Shown in pieces: positions 1 to 8,076 of a stretch of 64,000 bases of DNA. The notes below the pieces were generated by a model. It was not told the origin of the DNA, did not search any database, and worked only from the letters and a program-made list of their open reading frames with translations. The DNA is from Arthrobacter sp. Marseille-P9274. GTDB taxonomy: Bacteria; Actinomycetota; Actinomycetes; Actinomycetales; Micrococcaceae. The stretch spans positions 496,001 through 560,000 of the forward strand of contig NZ_CAMPOV010000002.1 in assembly GCF_946892675.1 (NCBI RefSeq), given 5' to 3'. Position 1 is the first letter of the stretch. Each line of letters begins with the position of its first letter. The translations under genes and the position numbers were made by a program.

Positions 1-1401
1 GACTACATCGCCCGGCGCACCTCCGGCTTCGAGGAGCTGCGCCGCAGCCTCAACCGCTGGTGGCCCGCCCGGGTGCAGGAGGTCACCGGAGTGCCGGTCG
101 CGCTGATCCGCGAGACGGCGCACCGGTTGGCCGGTGGTGTGCGCCAAGCCGCCGCGGGGAACGGGACCGGGGGAACCTACATCCTGACCGGGCGCGGGGT
201 GGAGCAGCACGTCGACGGCACCGACACTGCCACGGCCGCCATCAACCTGGCCCTACTGCTCGGGCTGCCCGGCAGCGCCCACAGCGGCTACGGAACGCTC
301 ACCGGGCAGGGCAACGGCCAGGGCGGACGGGAGCACGGCCAGAAGGCGGACCAGCTGCCCGGTTACCGCAAGATCACGGATCGGGCGGCCCGCGAGCATG
401 TCGCCGCGGTCTGGGGTGTCCAGCCCGAGGACCTGCCCGGCCCGGGCGTTCCCGCCGTCGAGATGCTGATGTCGCTCGGGCGGCCCGGCGGTGTCCGCTG
501 CCTCTTTGTCCATGGTTCCAACGTGGCCGTTTCCGCCCCCGATGCCAACGCGGTGATCGCCGGCCTGCAGCGGTTGGACTTCCTCGTGGTTGCCGACTTC
601 TTCATGTCGGAGACCGCCGCCGAAGCGGACCTGGTCCTGCCGGTCCTGCAGTGGGCCGAGGAAGAGGGCACGATGACGAACCTCGAGGGCCGGGTGCTGC
701 GGCGCCGCGCCGCCATCGAGCCGCCAGCAGGCGCCCGCTCCGAGTTGTGGATCATGTCCGAACTGGCGCGGCGGCTGGGGGCGCCCTCGGACTTCAGCAC
801 CGATCCCGAAACCGTCTTCGACGAGCTTGCCCGGGCGTCTGAGGGCGGGCCGGCCGACTACTCCGGCCTCAGCTACCCCCTGCTGGACTCCGGCGCCGCA
901 GCCTACTGGCCTTACCCGGCAGGCTCGGCCGGTACCCGGAGGCTGTTCGGGGACGCCTTCGCCCATGCGGACGGACGTGCCCGGCTGATCGCAGTGGCTC
1001 CGGCCGCGCCGCCGGACGAGCTGCACCGGCCGGGCGAGCTGATCCTTGCCACCGGGCGCCTGCTGGAGCATTACCAGTCCGGCACCCAAACGCGGCGGGT
1101 CACTGAGCTGGCCGCCGCGCAGCCCGAGCTCGCGCTGCAGATCCATCCGGTGACCGCGCACCGGCTGGGCATCGAGGCCGGAGACCGGCTCGCGATCGGC
1201 AACGGGCGCGGTTCGGTCACCGGCGTGGCCGACCTTACCCAGGACATCCGCCCGGACACTGTCTTCCTGCCCTTCCACTTCCCCGGCGGCCAGAGCGCCA
1301 ACCGGCTCACCCCCGCCGCCACCGATCCGGTCTCCGGCATGCCCGAATTCAAAACCAGCTCCGTGAGCGTACGCGTGCTGGAGAAAGCGGGTGCACTGTG
1401 A
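1..1401 (+). CDS. Assimilatory nitrate reductase catalytic subunit, C-terminal part (5' end outside window)
   Basis: The frame is open from the first base, so only the last 466 residues are visible. They match the C-terminal half of a cytoplasmic molybdopterin oxidoreductase of the NasA/NarB type, which reduces nitrate to nitrite. The end of the protein carries the molybdopterin-dinucleotide-binding beta-barrel (ATGRLLEHYQSGTQTRR followed by a domain ending near PFHFPGGQSANRL). The iron-sulfur N-terminus is not in view. The stop codon overlaps the GTG start of the next gene (GTGA), which suggests translational coupling with a redox partner. Nitrate rather than formate as substrate is inferred from that partner. 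Confidence 0.85.
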   Translation, partial: DYIARRTSGFEELRRSLNRWWPARVQEVTGVPVALIRETAHRLAGGVRQAAAGNGTGGTYILTGRGVEQHVDGTDTATAAINLALLLGLPGSAHSGYGTLTGQGNGQGGREHGQKADQLPGYRKITDRAAREHVAAVWGVQPEDLPGPGVPAVEMLMSLGRPGGVRCLFVHGSNVAVSAPDANAVIAGLQRLDFLVVADFFMSETAAEADLVLPVLQWAEEEGTMTNLEGRVLRRRAAIEPPAGARSELWIMSELARRLGAPSDFSTDPETVFDELARASEGGPADYSGLSYPLLDSGAAAYWPYPAGSAGTRRLFGDAFAHADGRARLIAVAPAAPPDELHRPGELILATGRLLEHYQSGTQTRRVTELAAAQPELALQIHPVTAHRLGIEAGDRLAIGNGRGSVTGVADLTQDIRPDTVFLPFHFPGGQSANRLTPAATDPVSGMPEFKTSSVSVRVLEKAGAL

Positions 1402-3029
1402 CGCGCCAACCCGAGCGGATCGCCGTCGTCGGCTTCGGTCCCGTAGCCGCCCGCCTGGTGGACGAACTGCTCCCCGCGGCGGGCGAGGGGCTGATAAGGC
1501 TCACCGTGATCGGCGCGGAGACCGAGGCTGCCTACAACCGGGTCCTGGTGGCCGATGTTGGAGTTGGGCGGACCGCGGCCGAGGCGATCGCGCTGGCGGA
1601 CGAGGCCGACCTGCGCCGCCACGGGGCCATCGTCCGCCTGGGCCGGACGGTGCGGCGCATCGACCGGCCGCGCCGGCAACTGCTGCTCGACGATGGCAGC
1701 GTCGAGCCATACGACCGGCTTGTGCTGGCCACCGGCGCCCGCCCGGTGGTCCCGACGCTGACCGGTCTCAACCCGGATCCTTCCGCCCTGCACCTGCTCC
1801 CGCCGGGCGTGACGGCGCTGCGCGACCTGCGCGATGCCGCCCGGCTGCGGCACGTGGTCGCCGCGGGCGGAGAGGTCATCGTGCTCGGCGGAGGGATCCT
1901 GGGCATCGAGGCCGCGCTCGCGGCTGCCGACGAGGGCGCATCGGTCACGGTGGTCCATCATGGTCCGCGGCCGCTGGGACGGAGCATCGATGCAGGGGGC
2001 GGAGCCGTGCTCGCTGGGGCGCTGCGGGACCGGGGTATCAAGCTGGTCTCCAACACCCGCTCGTCCGGCATCCGCTTCCGCAACCAGCCCGGGGGCCGGC
2101 ACCGGTTCGACGCGCTGGTCCTCGACGACGGCAGCGAATTGCCGGCCGACCTGCTGCTGCTCTCCTGCGGCGTCCGACCGCGAACCGCCCTCGCCGACGG
2201 CTGCGGGCTCGCCGTCGACACCGGCATCGTGGTCAACCACCGGCTTGAGGCAGACGTCGAAAGCCGCGTCTTCGCGATCGGCGACTGCGCCCAGGTCAAT
2301 TGCGGGCAGGACGGCTGCCCGGAGTGCGGTCCCGGTTCCGGCGCGCCGCTGGGACTGCTTGGCCCGGGCTGGCGCCAGGCCGAGTTCCTCGCCGGACAGC
2401 TGCTCGCCGCTGCCGCCGCAGGCGGCACGCCACCCGGAGGGGAACAGCCCGCGGCCGACAGGCGGCCGCCCGGAACGGAACGGCATGGTCCGGACAGGCT
2501 GCCGGCCGAGCGCCCGCCGGTGATCCTCCTCAAAGCGCGCGGGGTGGACATGGCGTCCGCGGGCGACGTGGGCGCCGAACTCTGGGACGACGTGCCGCAC
2601 GAACCGGGCACCGCCCCGCGGCACGTTTCGCAGTGGGCAGACCCGGAACACGGACGGTACGCCAAGATGGTCACCCGCGGCGGTGTGCTCGAGGGCCTCG
2701 TCTGCGTGGGCATGCCGAGGACTGCGGCCGAACTCGTGCTGCTCTTCGAGCGCGGAGCGGAACTGCCGGCCGACCGGACGGCGATGTTCCGGCTCGATGC
2801 GGTCGAAGCACTGCCGGACAGCGCCGGGCCTGCCGATCCCGACTCGACGCTATGCCGCTGCACCGGAGCAACGCTCGGCAGCGTCGAGGACGCCATTACG
2901 GGCGGCTGCTCTACGACTGAGGAGGTGTCCGCCTGTACGCGGGCCGGCACCGGCTGCGGCGGCTGCAGGTCCCGGATCAAGGAACTCATCGAGGCACACC
3001 GCGGGCTGGAGGCCGCACCGGCCGGCTAG
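1398..3029 (+). CDS. FAD-dependent nitrate/nitrite reductase electron-transfer subunit with C-terminal [2Fe-2S] domain
   Basis: This 543-residue protein starts with an FAD-binding Rossmann motif (VVGFGPVAARLVDEL). A second nucleotide-binding motif lies in the middle (VLGGGILGIEAALAA), so it has the pyridine-nucleotide disulfide oxidoreductase fold seen in NirB and NasB N-termini. The C-terminus is a BFD-like [2Fe-2S] domain with cysteines in LCRCTG and later in ACTRAGTGCGGC. It lacks the siroheme domains of a full nitrite reductase. The likely role is passing electrons from NAD(P)H to the preceding nitrate reductase. The GTG start overlaps the upstream stop by four bases. Its 3' end overlaps the convergent hydrolase gene by about 44 bases. 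Confidence 0.83.
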   Translation: MTRQPERIAVVGFGPVAARLVDELLPAAGEGLIRLTVIGAETEAAYNRVLVADVGVGRTAAEAIALADEADLRRHGAIVRLGRTVRRIDRPRRQLLLDDGSVEPYDRLVLATGARPVVPTLTGLNPDPSALHLLPPGVTALRDLRDAARLRHVVAAGGEVIVLGGGILGIEAALAAADEGASVTVVHHGPRPLGRSIDAGGGAVLAGALRDRGIKLVSNTRSSGIRFRNQPGGRHRFDALVLDDGSELPADLLLLSCGVRPRTALADGCGLAVDTGIVVNHRLEADVESRVFAIGDCAQVNCGQDGCPECGPGSGAPLGLLGPGWRQAEFLAGQLLAAAAAGGTPPGGEQPAADRRPPGTERHGPDRLPAERPPVILLKARGVDMASAGDVGAELWDDVPHEPGTAPRHVSQWADPEHGRYAKMVTRGGVLEGLVCVGMPRTAAELVLLFERGAELPADRTAMFRLDAVEALPDSAGPADPDSTLCRCTGATLGSVEDAITGGCSTTEEVSACTRAGTGCGGCRSRIKELIEAHRGLEAAPAG

Positions 3030-4452
3030 GCGGAGAGGGCAGCCCGGACGGCGCGGCCTTCGGGGTGTTCTGCGGCTGGGACTGACGCCGGAGGGTGAAC
3101 AGGTGCCTGCGGGCGGCTCCCCCGCCGGCGAGCGCGGTGCCGAGCACGGCGGAGCTGGCGGCGACCGACGGGTCCCGGCTGCCTTCCAGCTGCCGCGCGC
3201 CGGCAACGTAGTTGGCGAAGTCATGCCCGGGACCCAGGCCTGCGCCTTCGCCCTCCGGGGTGGCTACCCTGCCCGTCAGGGTGACCGTGACACGGTCCCG
3301 GGTGTCCGGGTTCGGCTGGCCGTCCGCGCCGGGAACCCAGTCCTGGACATGTTCGAGGTGCAGTCCGCCGGTTCCGTCCGGGATCGCCGTCCCGCCGACG
3401 GGCGAGCCCGCAGTCACCACGTACGCCACATCATGGCGCGCCCGGAACTCTTCGCTGGCGGCAAGGTTCGCGGCATGCATTCCGCCCTGGCTGTAGCCGA
3501 CCAGCACCACGGGGTCTCCGGCGGCGGCGCCGGCGTCGGAGAGCGCCCGGGAGACCGCCTCCGCGGTGTGCCGGCTGTTCCCCGCGAGCGCTTCGGCCAC
3601 GCCGGTCTCGTCGAACGGATTGGCCGTGGCCTCGGCCGCCCCCGACGCTTGGGTGCCCGGCAGCGTGACGACCCAGCGGGCTCCTTCCGGCGTCCGGACC
3701 TCGAGGATCTCGATGGTCCCCGGTCCCGCGTCGGCTGCCGCTTCGGCCCGTTCCAGCAGGGCCGCGGCGGTCGGCTCGAGCCTGATTTCGCCGGCGGGCC
3801 GGGCGGTCTTCGCCACGGAGACCGGAGCCGCCCGCAGCAGCCCGAAGGAGTTGGCACTGCCGACCAGCGCGGCCGCTGCTTCCCGCGGGGAGGCTGCAGC
3901 GGAAGACCTGCCGGCCAGCGCCAGCAGGGACGGCGGCAGCCCCATCAGCGCCCCCAGGGTAGCCGGACCGTGGACGATCGCCAGCTCCGCGCCGTCACGG
4001 GTCGGCCGGCCTTCGTTTCCGGCCATGCCAAGCGGAGTGCTGACCCACCAGGTGGCTCCGTGCACCTGGTCCATGCCCCACGCGGCCGCTTCTTCGGCGA
4101 GGCGGTAGGCGGCGTGGGCAGCAGCGACCTCCCCGGCCAGGTCCCTGATCTCCGTGATGGACCTGCCCAGCACCTCTGCCGCCTCCGATACCGCGGCTTG
4201 CGCCGCCACCCGCGAGGGCAACCAGGCCAGGCGCGGGTCCTGAAGTGCCAGCTGGACCAGCACAAGGTCCCCGTAGGCGGCGTCGGCATCATCCGCCACC
4301 GCGCCCAGTTTGGCCGCGGCATCGCTGAGTTCCTGCCACTGGAACTTCATCCCGCCCACGCCGCCGCGGACGCTGAAGGCTCCGCCGGGATCCGGCGGCT
4401 TCGGCCAGCCTGTGTACCCGCCTGCCCCGGGCTGGAGCACGTGCCCCGTCAT
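2986..4452 (-). CDS. Serine alpha/beta hydrolase with helical WXG100-like N-terminus
   Basis: The 488-residue protein has an Ala-rich helical N-terminal region (about residues 38-125) and a C-terminal alpha/beta-hydrolase domain. The nucleophile elbow is GYSQGG (Ser321). Asp371 (in QDWVPGAD) and His410 (in GPGHDFANY) are good candidates for the rest of the triad. The ATG at 4452 overlaps the stop of the upstream small gene (ATGA), so the two are coupled; longer upstream starts would run through that gene. No signal peptide is evident. The helical N-terminus resembles ESX-type substrates, so export by a type VII route is possible, but no ESX machinery lies in the window. The substrate is unknown. 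Confidence 0.75.
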   Translation of the reverse strand: MTGHVLQPGAGGYTGWPKPPDPGGAFSVRGGVGGMKFQWQELSDAAAKLGAVADDADAAYGDLVLVQLALQDPRLAWLPSRVAAQAAVSEAAEVLGRSITEIRDLAGEVAAAHAAYRLAEEAAAWGMDQVHGATWWVSTPLGMAGNEGRPTRDGAELAIVHGPATLGALMGLPPSLLALAGRSSAAASPREAAAALVGSANSFGLLRAAPVSVAKTARPAGEIRLEPTAAALLERAEAAADAGPGTIEILEVRTPEGARWVVTLPGTQASGAAEATANPFDETGVAEALAGNSRHTAEAVSRALSDAGAAAGDPVVLVGYSQGGMHAANLAASEEFRARHDVAYVVTAGSPVGGTAIPDGTGGLHLEHVQDWVPGADGQPNPDTRDRVTVTLTGRVATPEGEGAGLGPGHDFANYVAGARQLEGSRDPSVAASSAVLGTALAGGGAARRHLFTLRRQSQPQNTPKAAPSGLPSPPSRPVRPPARGVPR

Positions 4453-4742
4453 GAAAAAGGATCGACGGGCGACGCTGCGGCGGCTTGGCCGAACGCGTCC
4501 ACAGCCGCCGCGGCCTCCGCCACCTCGGCTGCGGCCCGGTCGAGCCGCAGCCTGCGCAGCTGCAGGCTTTCCCGGAAGGCACGGCCCGCCGGCGAAACCC
4601 ACGCTTCCAGTTCCAGCCCGTCCAGCTCGCCGTTCAGCCTCAGCAGTTCATCCTCGCAGCTGAACAGCTTTTGTGCCGCCGCCCTGACGCCGTCGGCACC
4701 GCCCGCCAGTCCCGGCGTCGTACTTACCCAAAGACCGCACAT
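4449..4742 (-). CDS. WXG100-like small helical protein
   Basis: This 97-residue protein is predicted to be two long helices joined by a turn at WVSPAGRAF (residues 48-56), which is close to the WXG/ESAT-6 turn. A strong ribosome-binding site (GGAGAGGAGA) precedes the ATG at 4742. Its stop overlaps the start of the hydrolase gene. Family assignment rests on length, Ala/Leu/Glu composition and the W-x-x-P-A-G turn, not on a confirmed profile match. It could be a chaperone or secretion partner of the hydrolase. Confidence 0.65.
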   Translation of the reverse strand: MCGLWVSTTPGLAGGADGVRAAAQKLFSCEDELLRLNGELDGLELEAWVSPAGRAFRESLQLRRLRLDRAAAEVAEAAAAVDAFGQAAAASPVDPFS

Positions 4743-4895
4743 GATGTCTCCTCTCCGATGCCACCACGCTAGGCACCGGGCTCCTCAGCGCACAGGCGGC
4801 CGGTTCCGCTATGTCGAAAACCCGATGCCAAGGCCTCCTGTGGAGGCGGGGTCATCGATCCGCCGGGCAGGCACGGTCATGGAAGAATGAAGGGC

Positions 4896-6308
4896 ATGTC
4901 TGAAACTTCCCGCGTCTCACTCGCAGAACTCACCCCCGGCATCATGCTCGGCCCGCTGGACGGCCGCTACCGCTCAGCCGTCGCTCCGCTGGTCGACTAC
5001 CTGTCCGAGGCCGCGCTGAACCGGGACCGCGTGCATGTGGAGGTCGAGTGGCTGATCCACCTCACCGACCAGTCCGTGCTGCCCGGCACGAGCCCGCTGA
5101 CCGAGGACCAGAAGTCCGCGCTGCGCCGGATCGTCACCGGATTCGACGCCGAATCCATCAAGGAACTCGCGGAGACCGAAGCCATCACCGTCCACGACGT
5201 GAAGGCCGTCGAGTACTTCATCGGCAACCGCCTGCCGGACATCGGGATCGGCCACCTGAAGTCGCTGGTCCACTTCGGCTGCACCTCGGAAGACATCAAC
5301 AATCTCTCCTACGCCGTGGGCATCAAGGGCGCGGTCGAGCAGGTGTGGCTGCCCGCGGCCCGCGCCCTGGTCGGACAGTTCGCGGCGATGGCCCAGGAGC
5401 ACCGGGACGTGCCGATGCTCTCCCGCACGCACGGCCAGCCCGCCACGCCCACCAGCCTCGGCAAGGAACTGGCGGTCATCGCCCACCGGCTCGACCGCCA
5501 GCTGGACCGGATCGCGCGCACCGAGTACCTGGGCAAGATCAACGGCGCCACCGGCACCTACGCGGCGCACTACGCCTCGGTCCCCGGCGCGGACTGGCAG
5601 GCCGTTTCCCGCAGCTTCGTCGAGGGCCTGGGCCTGACCTGGAACCCGCTGACCACGCAGATCGAGTCGCACGACTGGCAGGCCGAGCTGTACGCCGACA
5701 TGGCCCGGTTCAACCGGATCCTGCACAACGCCTGCACGGACATCTGGAGCTACATCTCGATCGGCTACTTCGCGCAGGTTCCGGTGGAGGGCGCCACGGG
5801 CTCCTCCACGATGCCGCACAAGGTCAACCCGATCCGATTCGAAAACGCCGAGGCCAACCTCGAGATCTCCTGCGGGCTGCTGGACACCCTCGCCGCCACG
5901 CTGGTCACCTCCCGCTGGCAGCGCGACCTGACGGACTCGTCGTCGCAGCGCAACATCGGCGTCGCCTTCGGCCACTCCCTGCTGGCCATCTCCAACGTGG
6001 CGAAGGGGCTCGATCGGCTCAACGTCCCCGCCGACGTCCTGGCGGCGGACCTGGACCAGAACTGGGAGGTCCTGGGCGAGGCCATCCAGATGGTGATGCG
6101 GGCCGAGGCAATCGCCGGCGTCGAGGGCATGGAGAACCCGTACGAGCGGCTGAAGGAGCTCACCCGCGGGCACCGCGTGGACGCCGAGCGCATGAAGGAA
6201 TTCGTCTCCGGCCTGGGCCTCAGCGCCGACGCCGAGGCGCGCCTGCTCGCGCTGACCCCGTCCACCTACAACGGCATCGCCGGCCGGCTGGTGGACCACC
6301 TCAAGTAG
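4896..6308 (+). CDS. purB: Adenylosuccinate lyase
   Basis: PurB catalyses two beta-eliminations in purine synthesis: SAICAR to AICAR and adenylosuccinate to AMP, releasing fumarate. The protein (470 residues from this start) carries the fumarase/aspartase-superfamily signature loop GSSTMPHKVNPI and the motifs SRTHGQPATPT and TSEDINN. Two in-frame ATGs exist at 4887 and 4896. I prefer 4896 because the GGAAG at 4881-4885 is then about 10 bases upstream, whereas it nearly touches the first ATG. A hairpin terminator follows at 6324-6361, so the gene ends its own transcript. Confidence 0.95.
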   Translation: MSETSRVSLAELTPGIMLGPLDGRYRSAVAPLVDYLSEAALNRDRVHVEVEWLIHLTDQSVLPGTSPLTEDQKSALRRIVTGFDAESIKELAETEAITVHDVKAVEYFIGNRLPDIGIGHLKSLVHFGCTSEDINNLSYAVGIKGAVEQVWLPAARALVGQFAAMAQEHRDVPMLSRTHGQPATPTSLGKELAVIAHRLDRQLDRIARTEYLGKINGATGTYAAHYASVPGADWQAVSRSFVEGLGLTWNPLTTQIESHDWQAELYADMARFNRILHNACTDIWSYISIGYFAQVPVEGATGSSTMPHKVNPIRFENAEANLEISCGLLDTLAATLVTSRWQRDLTDSSSQRNIGVAFGHSLLAISNVAKGLDRLNVPADVLAADLDQNWEVLGEAIQMVMRAEAIAGVEGMENPYERLKELTRGHRVDAERMKEFVSGLGLSADAEARLLALTPSTYNGIAGRLVDHLK

Positions 6309-6323
6309 CCCAAGCCAGAGGGA

Positions 6324-6361
6324 AAGTACGACGCCGGGACGCAACTTCCGGCGTCGTACTT
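6324..6361 (+). terminator. Rho-independent terminator after purB
   Basis: A perfect 14-bp inverted repeat (AAGTACGACGCCGG and its complement) encloses a 10-base loop and is followed by TTCTGTTT. It lies 15 bases after the purB stop. Confidence 0.75.
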
Positions 6362-6497
6362 CTGTTTGGGAATCGTTCAACCAGGCGGCAACCTTCCGGC
6401 CATCTTCGGTGTCTACGGTCGAAACTCCGGCCCGCGGGTCCTCCCCAGACCCCGCCGCATCGCGGCTGCCAGTGGCCGGATGCACGAAAGGCACCTG

Positions 6498-7673
6498 ATG
6501 AGCACCAACTCCCCCAACCTCGGACGCCGCGGCCTGATCGCCGGAGGCTCTGCAGCAATCCTCGCCGGCATGCTGGCCTCGACCCCCGGGGCCAGCGCCG
6601 CGGTTTCGTCCCAGCGCCCGGGCCGCGCCGGGATGCCGCTGGCGTTCGGCAGCGACGGCAAGTTCCGCATCGTCCAGTTCAACGACACCCAGGACGGCCC
6701 GCGCACGGACCGCCGGACCATCGAGTTCATGGGCAAAGTGCTGGACGCCGAAAAGCCCGGGTTCGCCCTGATCAACGGCGACGTCATCAACGGCTCGCCC
6801 AAGAGCGCGCAGGAAGTGCGCCAGTCCATCAACAACGTGGTCCAGCCGATGGAGTCCCGCGGCGTCAAGTGGGCGCTCACCTTCGGCAACCATGACGAGG
6901 ATTCGATGGAGAACGGCACCGGGATGACCGAGGCCAAGATGCTCGAGTTCGTCCGCGGATACGAGCACAACGTCAACGCCGGGCCGGAAAAGGGCGTCGA
7001 GGGCTCCTCCAACGCGCAGTTGCTGATCCGTTCGGGCAGCAGCAGCAAGCCGGCCTTCGGCATCTGGCTGCTGGACTCCGGCCGGTACGCCCCGGACACG
7101 CTCGGCGGGCAGGACTTCCACGGGCTGATGGGCTACGACTGGGTCCGCCCGAGCCAGATCCAGTGGTACCGGGACACCTCGCTGGCCACGGAACGGAAGT
7201 ACGGCAAGGTCCAGTCCCTGATGTTCTTCCACATCCCGCTCTTCGAGCACCACCACATGTGGTTCGGCTCCCAGTTCAGCTCGAACGACGCCGACCACGC
7301 TGCCGCAGTGAAGAAGCACGGCATCGTCGGGGTCAAGAACGAAGAAGTCTACACGGGCGCGTTCAACTCCGGGCTTTATGCCGCGCTGCAGGAACGCGGG
7401 GACGTCCGCGGCGTGTTCGTCGGCCACGACCACATCAACACGTACTCGGGCGACTACTTCGGCATCGAGCTGGGCTACGGACCGGGAACGGGCTTCGGCA
7501 CCTACGGGCTCGGCGGGGATAAGGAACACCACCTGCGCGGCGCTCGGGTATTCGAGCTGGATGAGAAGGCCGAGCGCGTTTACACGGCCACCCGGACGGT
7601 GTTCGCGAAGGACCTCGGCATCGACATGGACCCGAAAAAGCAGCCGCTGGACGGGCCGCTCCCGCTGCCCTAG
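6498..7673 (+). CDS. Tat-exported metallophosphoesterase (calcineurin-like, purple acid phosphatase type)
   Basis: The 391-residue protein opens with a twin-arginine signal (LGRRGLIAGG, Arg10-Arg11) followed by a hydrophobic stretch and an Ala-rich cleavage region. The mature part has the dinuclear-metal phosphoesterase motifs: DTQDG in place of the usual DxH, NGDVIN, GNHDED, HIPLFEHHH and GHDH. This pattern fits the PAP-like group related to yeast Dcr2. It probably hydrolyses phosphate esters outside the cell, perhaps to scavenge phosphate. The ATG at 6498 is chosen because it places the Tat signal at the N-terminus and has AAAGG upstream; an earlier in-frame start would bury the signal. Confidence 0.85.
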   Translation: MSTNSPNLGRRGLIAGGSAAILAGMLASTPGASAAVSSQRPGRAGMPLAFGSDGKFRIVQFNDTQDGPRTDRRTIEFMGKVLDAEKPGFALINGDVINGSPKSAQEVRQSINNVVQPMESRGVKWALTFGNHDEDSMENGTGMTEAKMLEFVRGYEHNVNAGPEKGVEGSSNAQLLIRSGSSSKPAFGIWLLDSGRYAPDTLGGQDFHGLMGYDWVRPSQIQWYRDTSLATERKYGKVQSLMFFHIPLFEHHHMWFGSQFSSNDADHAAAVKKHGIVGVKNEEVYTGAFNSGLYAALQERGDVRGVFVGHDHINTYSGDYFGIELGYGPGTGFGTYGLGGDKEHHLRGARVFELDEKAERVYTATRTVFAKDLGIDMDPKKQPLDGPLPLP

Positions 7674-7735
7674 GCGTGAGCCTGCTCACTCGATTCGTCA
7701 GATGGACACTCCGCGCGCTAATGTTGATTCCACGC

Positions 7736-7809
<74 letters not shown>

Positions 7810-7815
7810 CTTCCA

Positions 7816-7862
7816 CGATAGAACCCCGGCCCGGTCTCCCGGGCCGGGGTTCTATCGTTTTT
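7816..7862 (+). terminator. Strong terminator after the initiator tRNA
   Basis: A perfect 19-bp inverted repeat with a 4-base TCTC loop (7816-7834 and 7839-7857) is followed directly by a T run. It starts six bases after the tRNA. Confidence 0.93.
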
Positions 7863-8076
7863 ACTGCTTGCCCGACGGCGGATTGCCCGCCACAGTTAAC
7901 CCGTACCGCTGGCCTGAGCCGGCGCAAAGGCCGTCCAAGCGGCCGCCGAACCGGCCGGGGCGAGGGCCGGGTTTGCCGCACCGCACGCGTGCTGCGCCAA
8001 GGAGCGCGGCCCTTCCTCAAGCATTGCGGCCAGAGTTCGAGGACCGCGGGCACCGCCCGCGAGAGATGGAGCATGT

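Noticed and set aside
1071-2651. 526-codon minus-strand open frame
   Set aside because: Shadow of the nitrate assimilation genes; composition is not protein-like.
4974-7532. Very long open frame (852 codons) on the minus strand
   Set aside because: It is antisense to purB and the phosphoesterase gene, both strongly supported. The frame is open only because of high GC at third codon positions.
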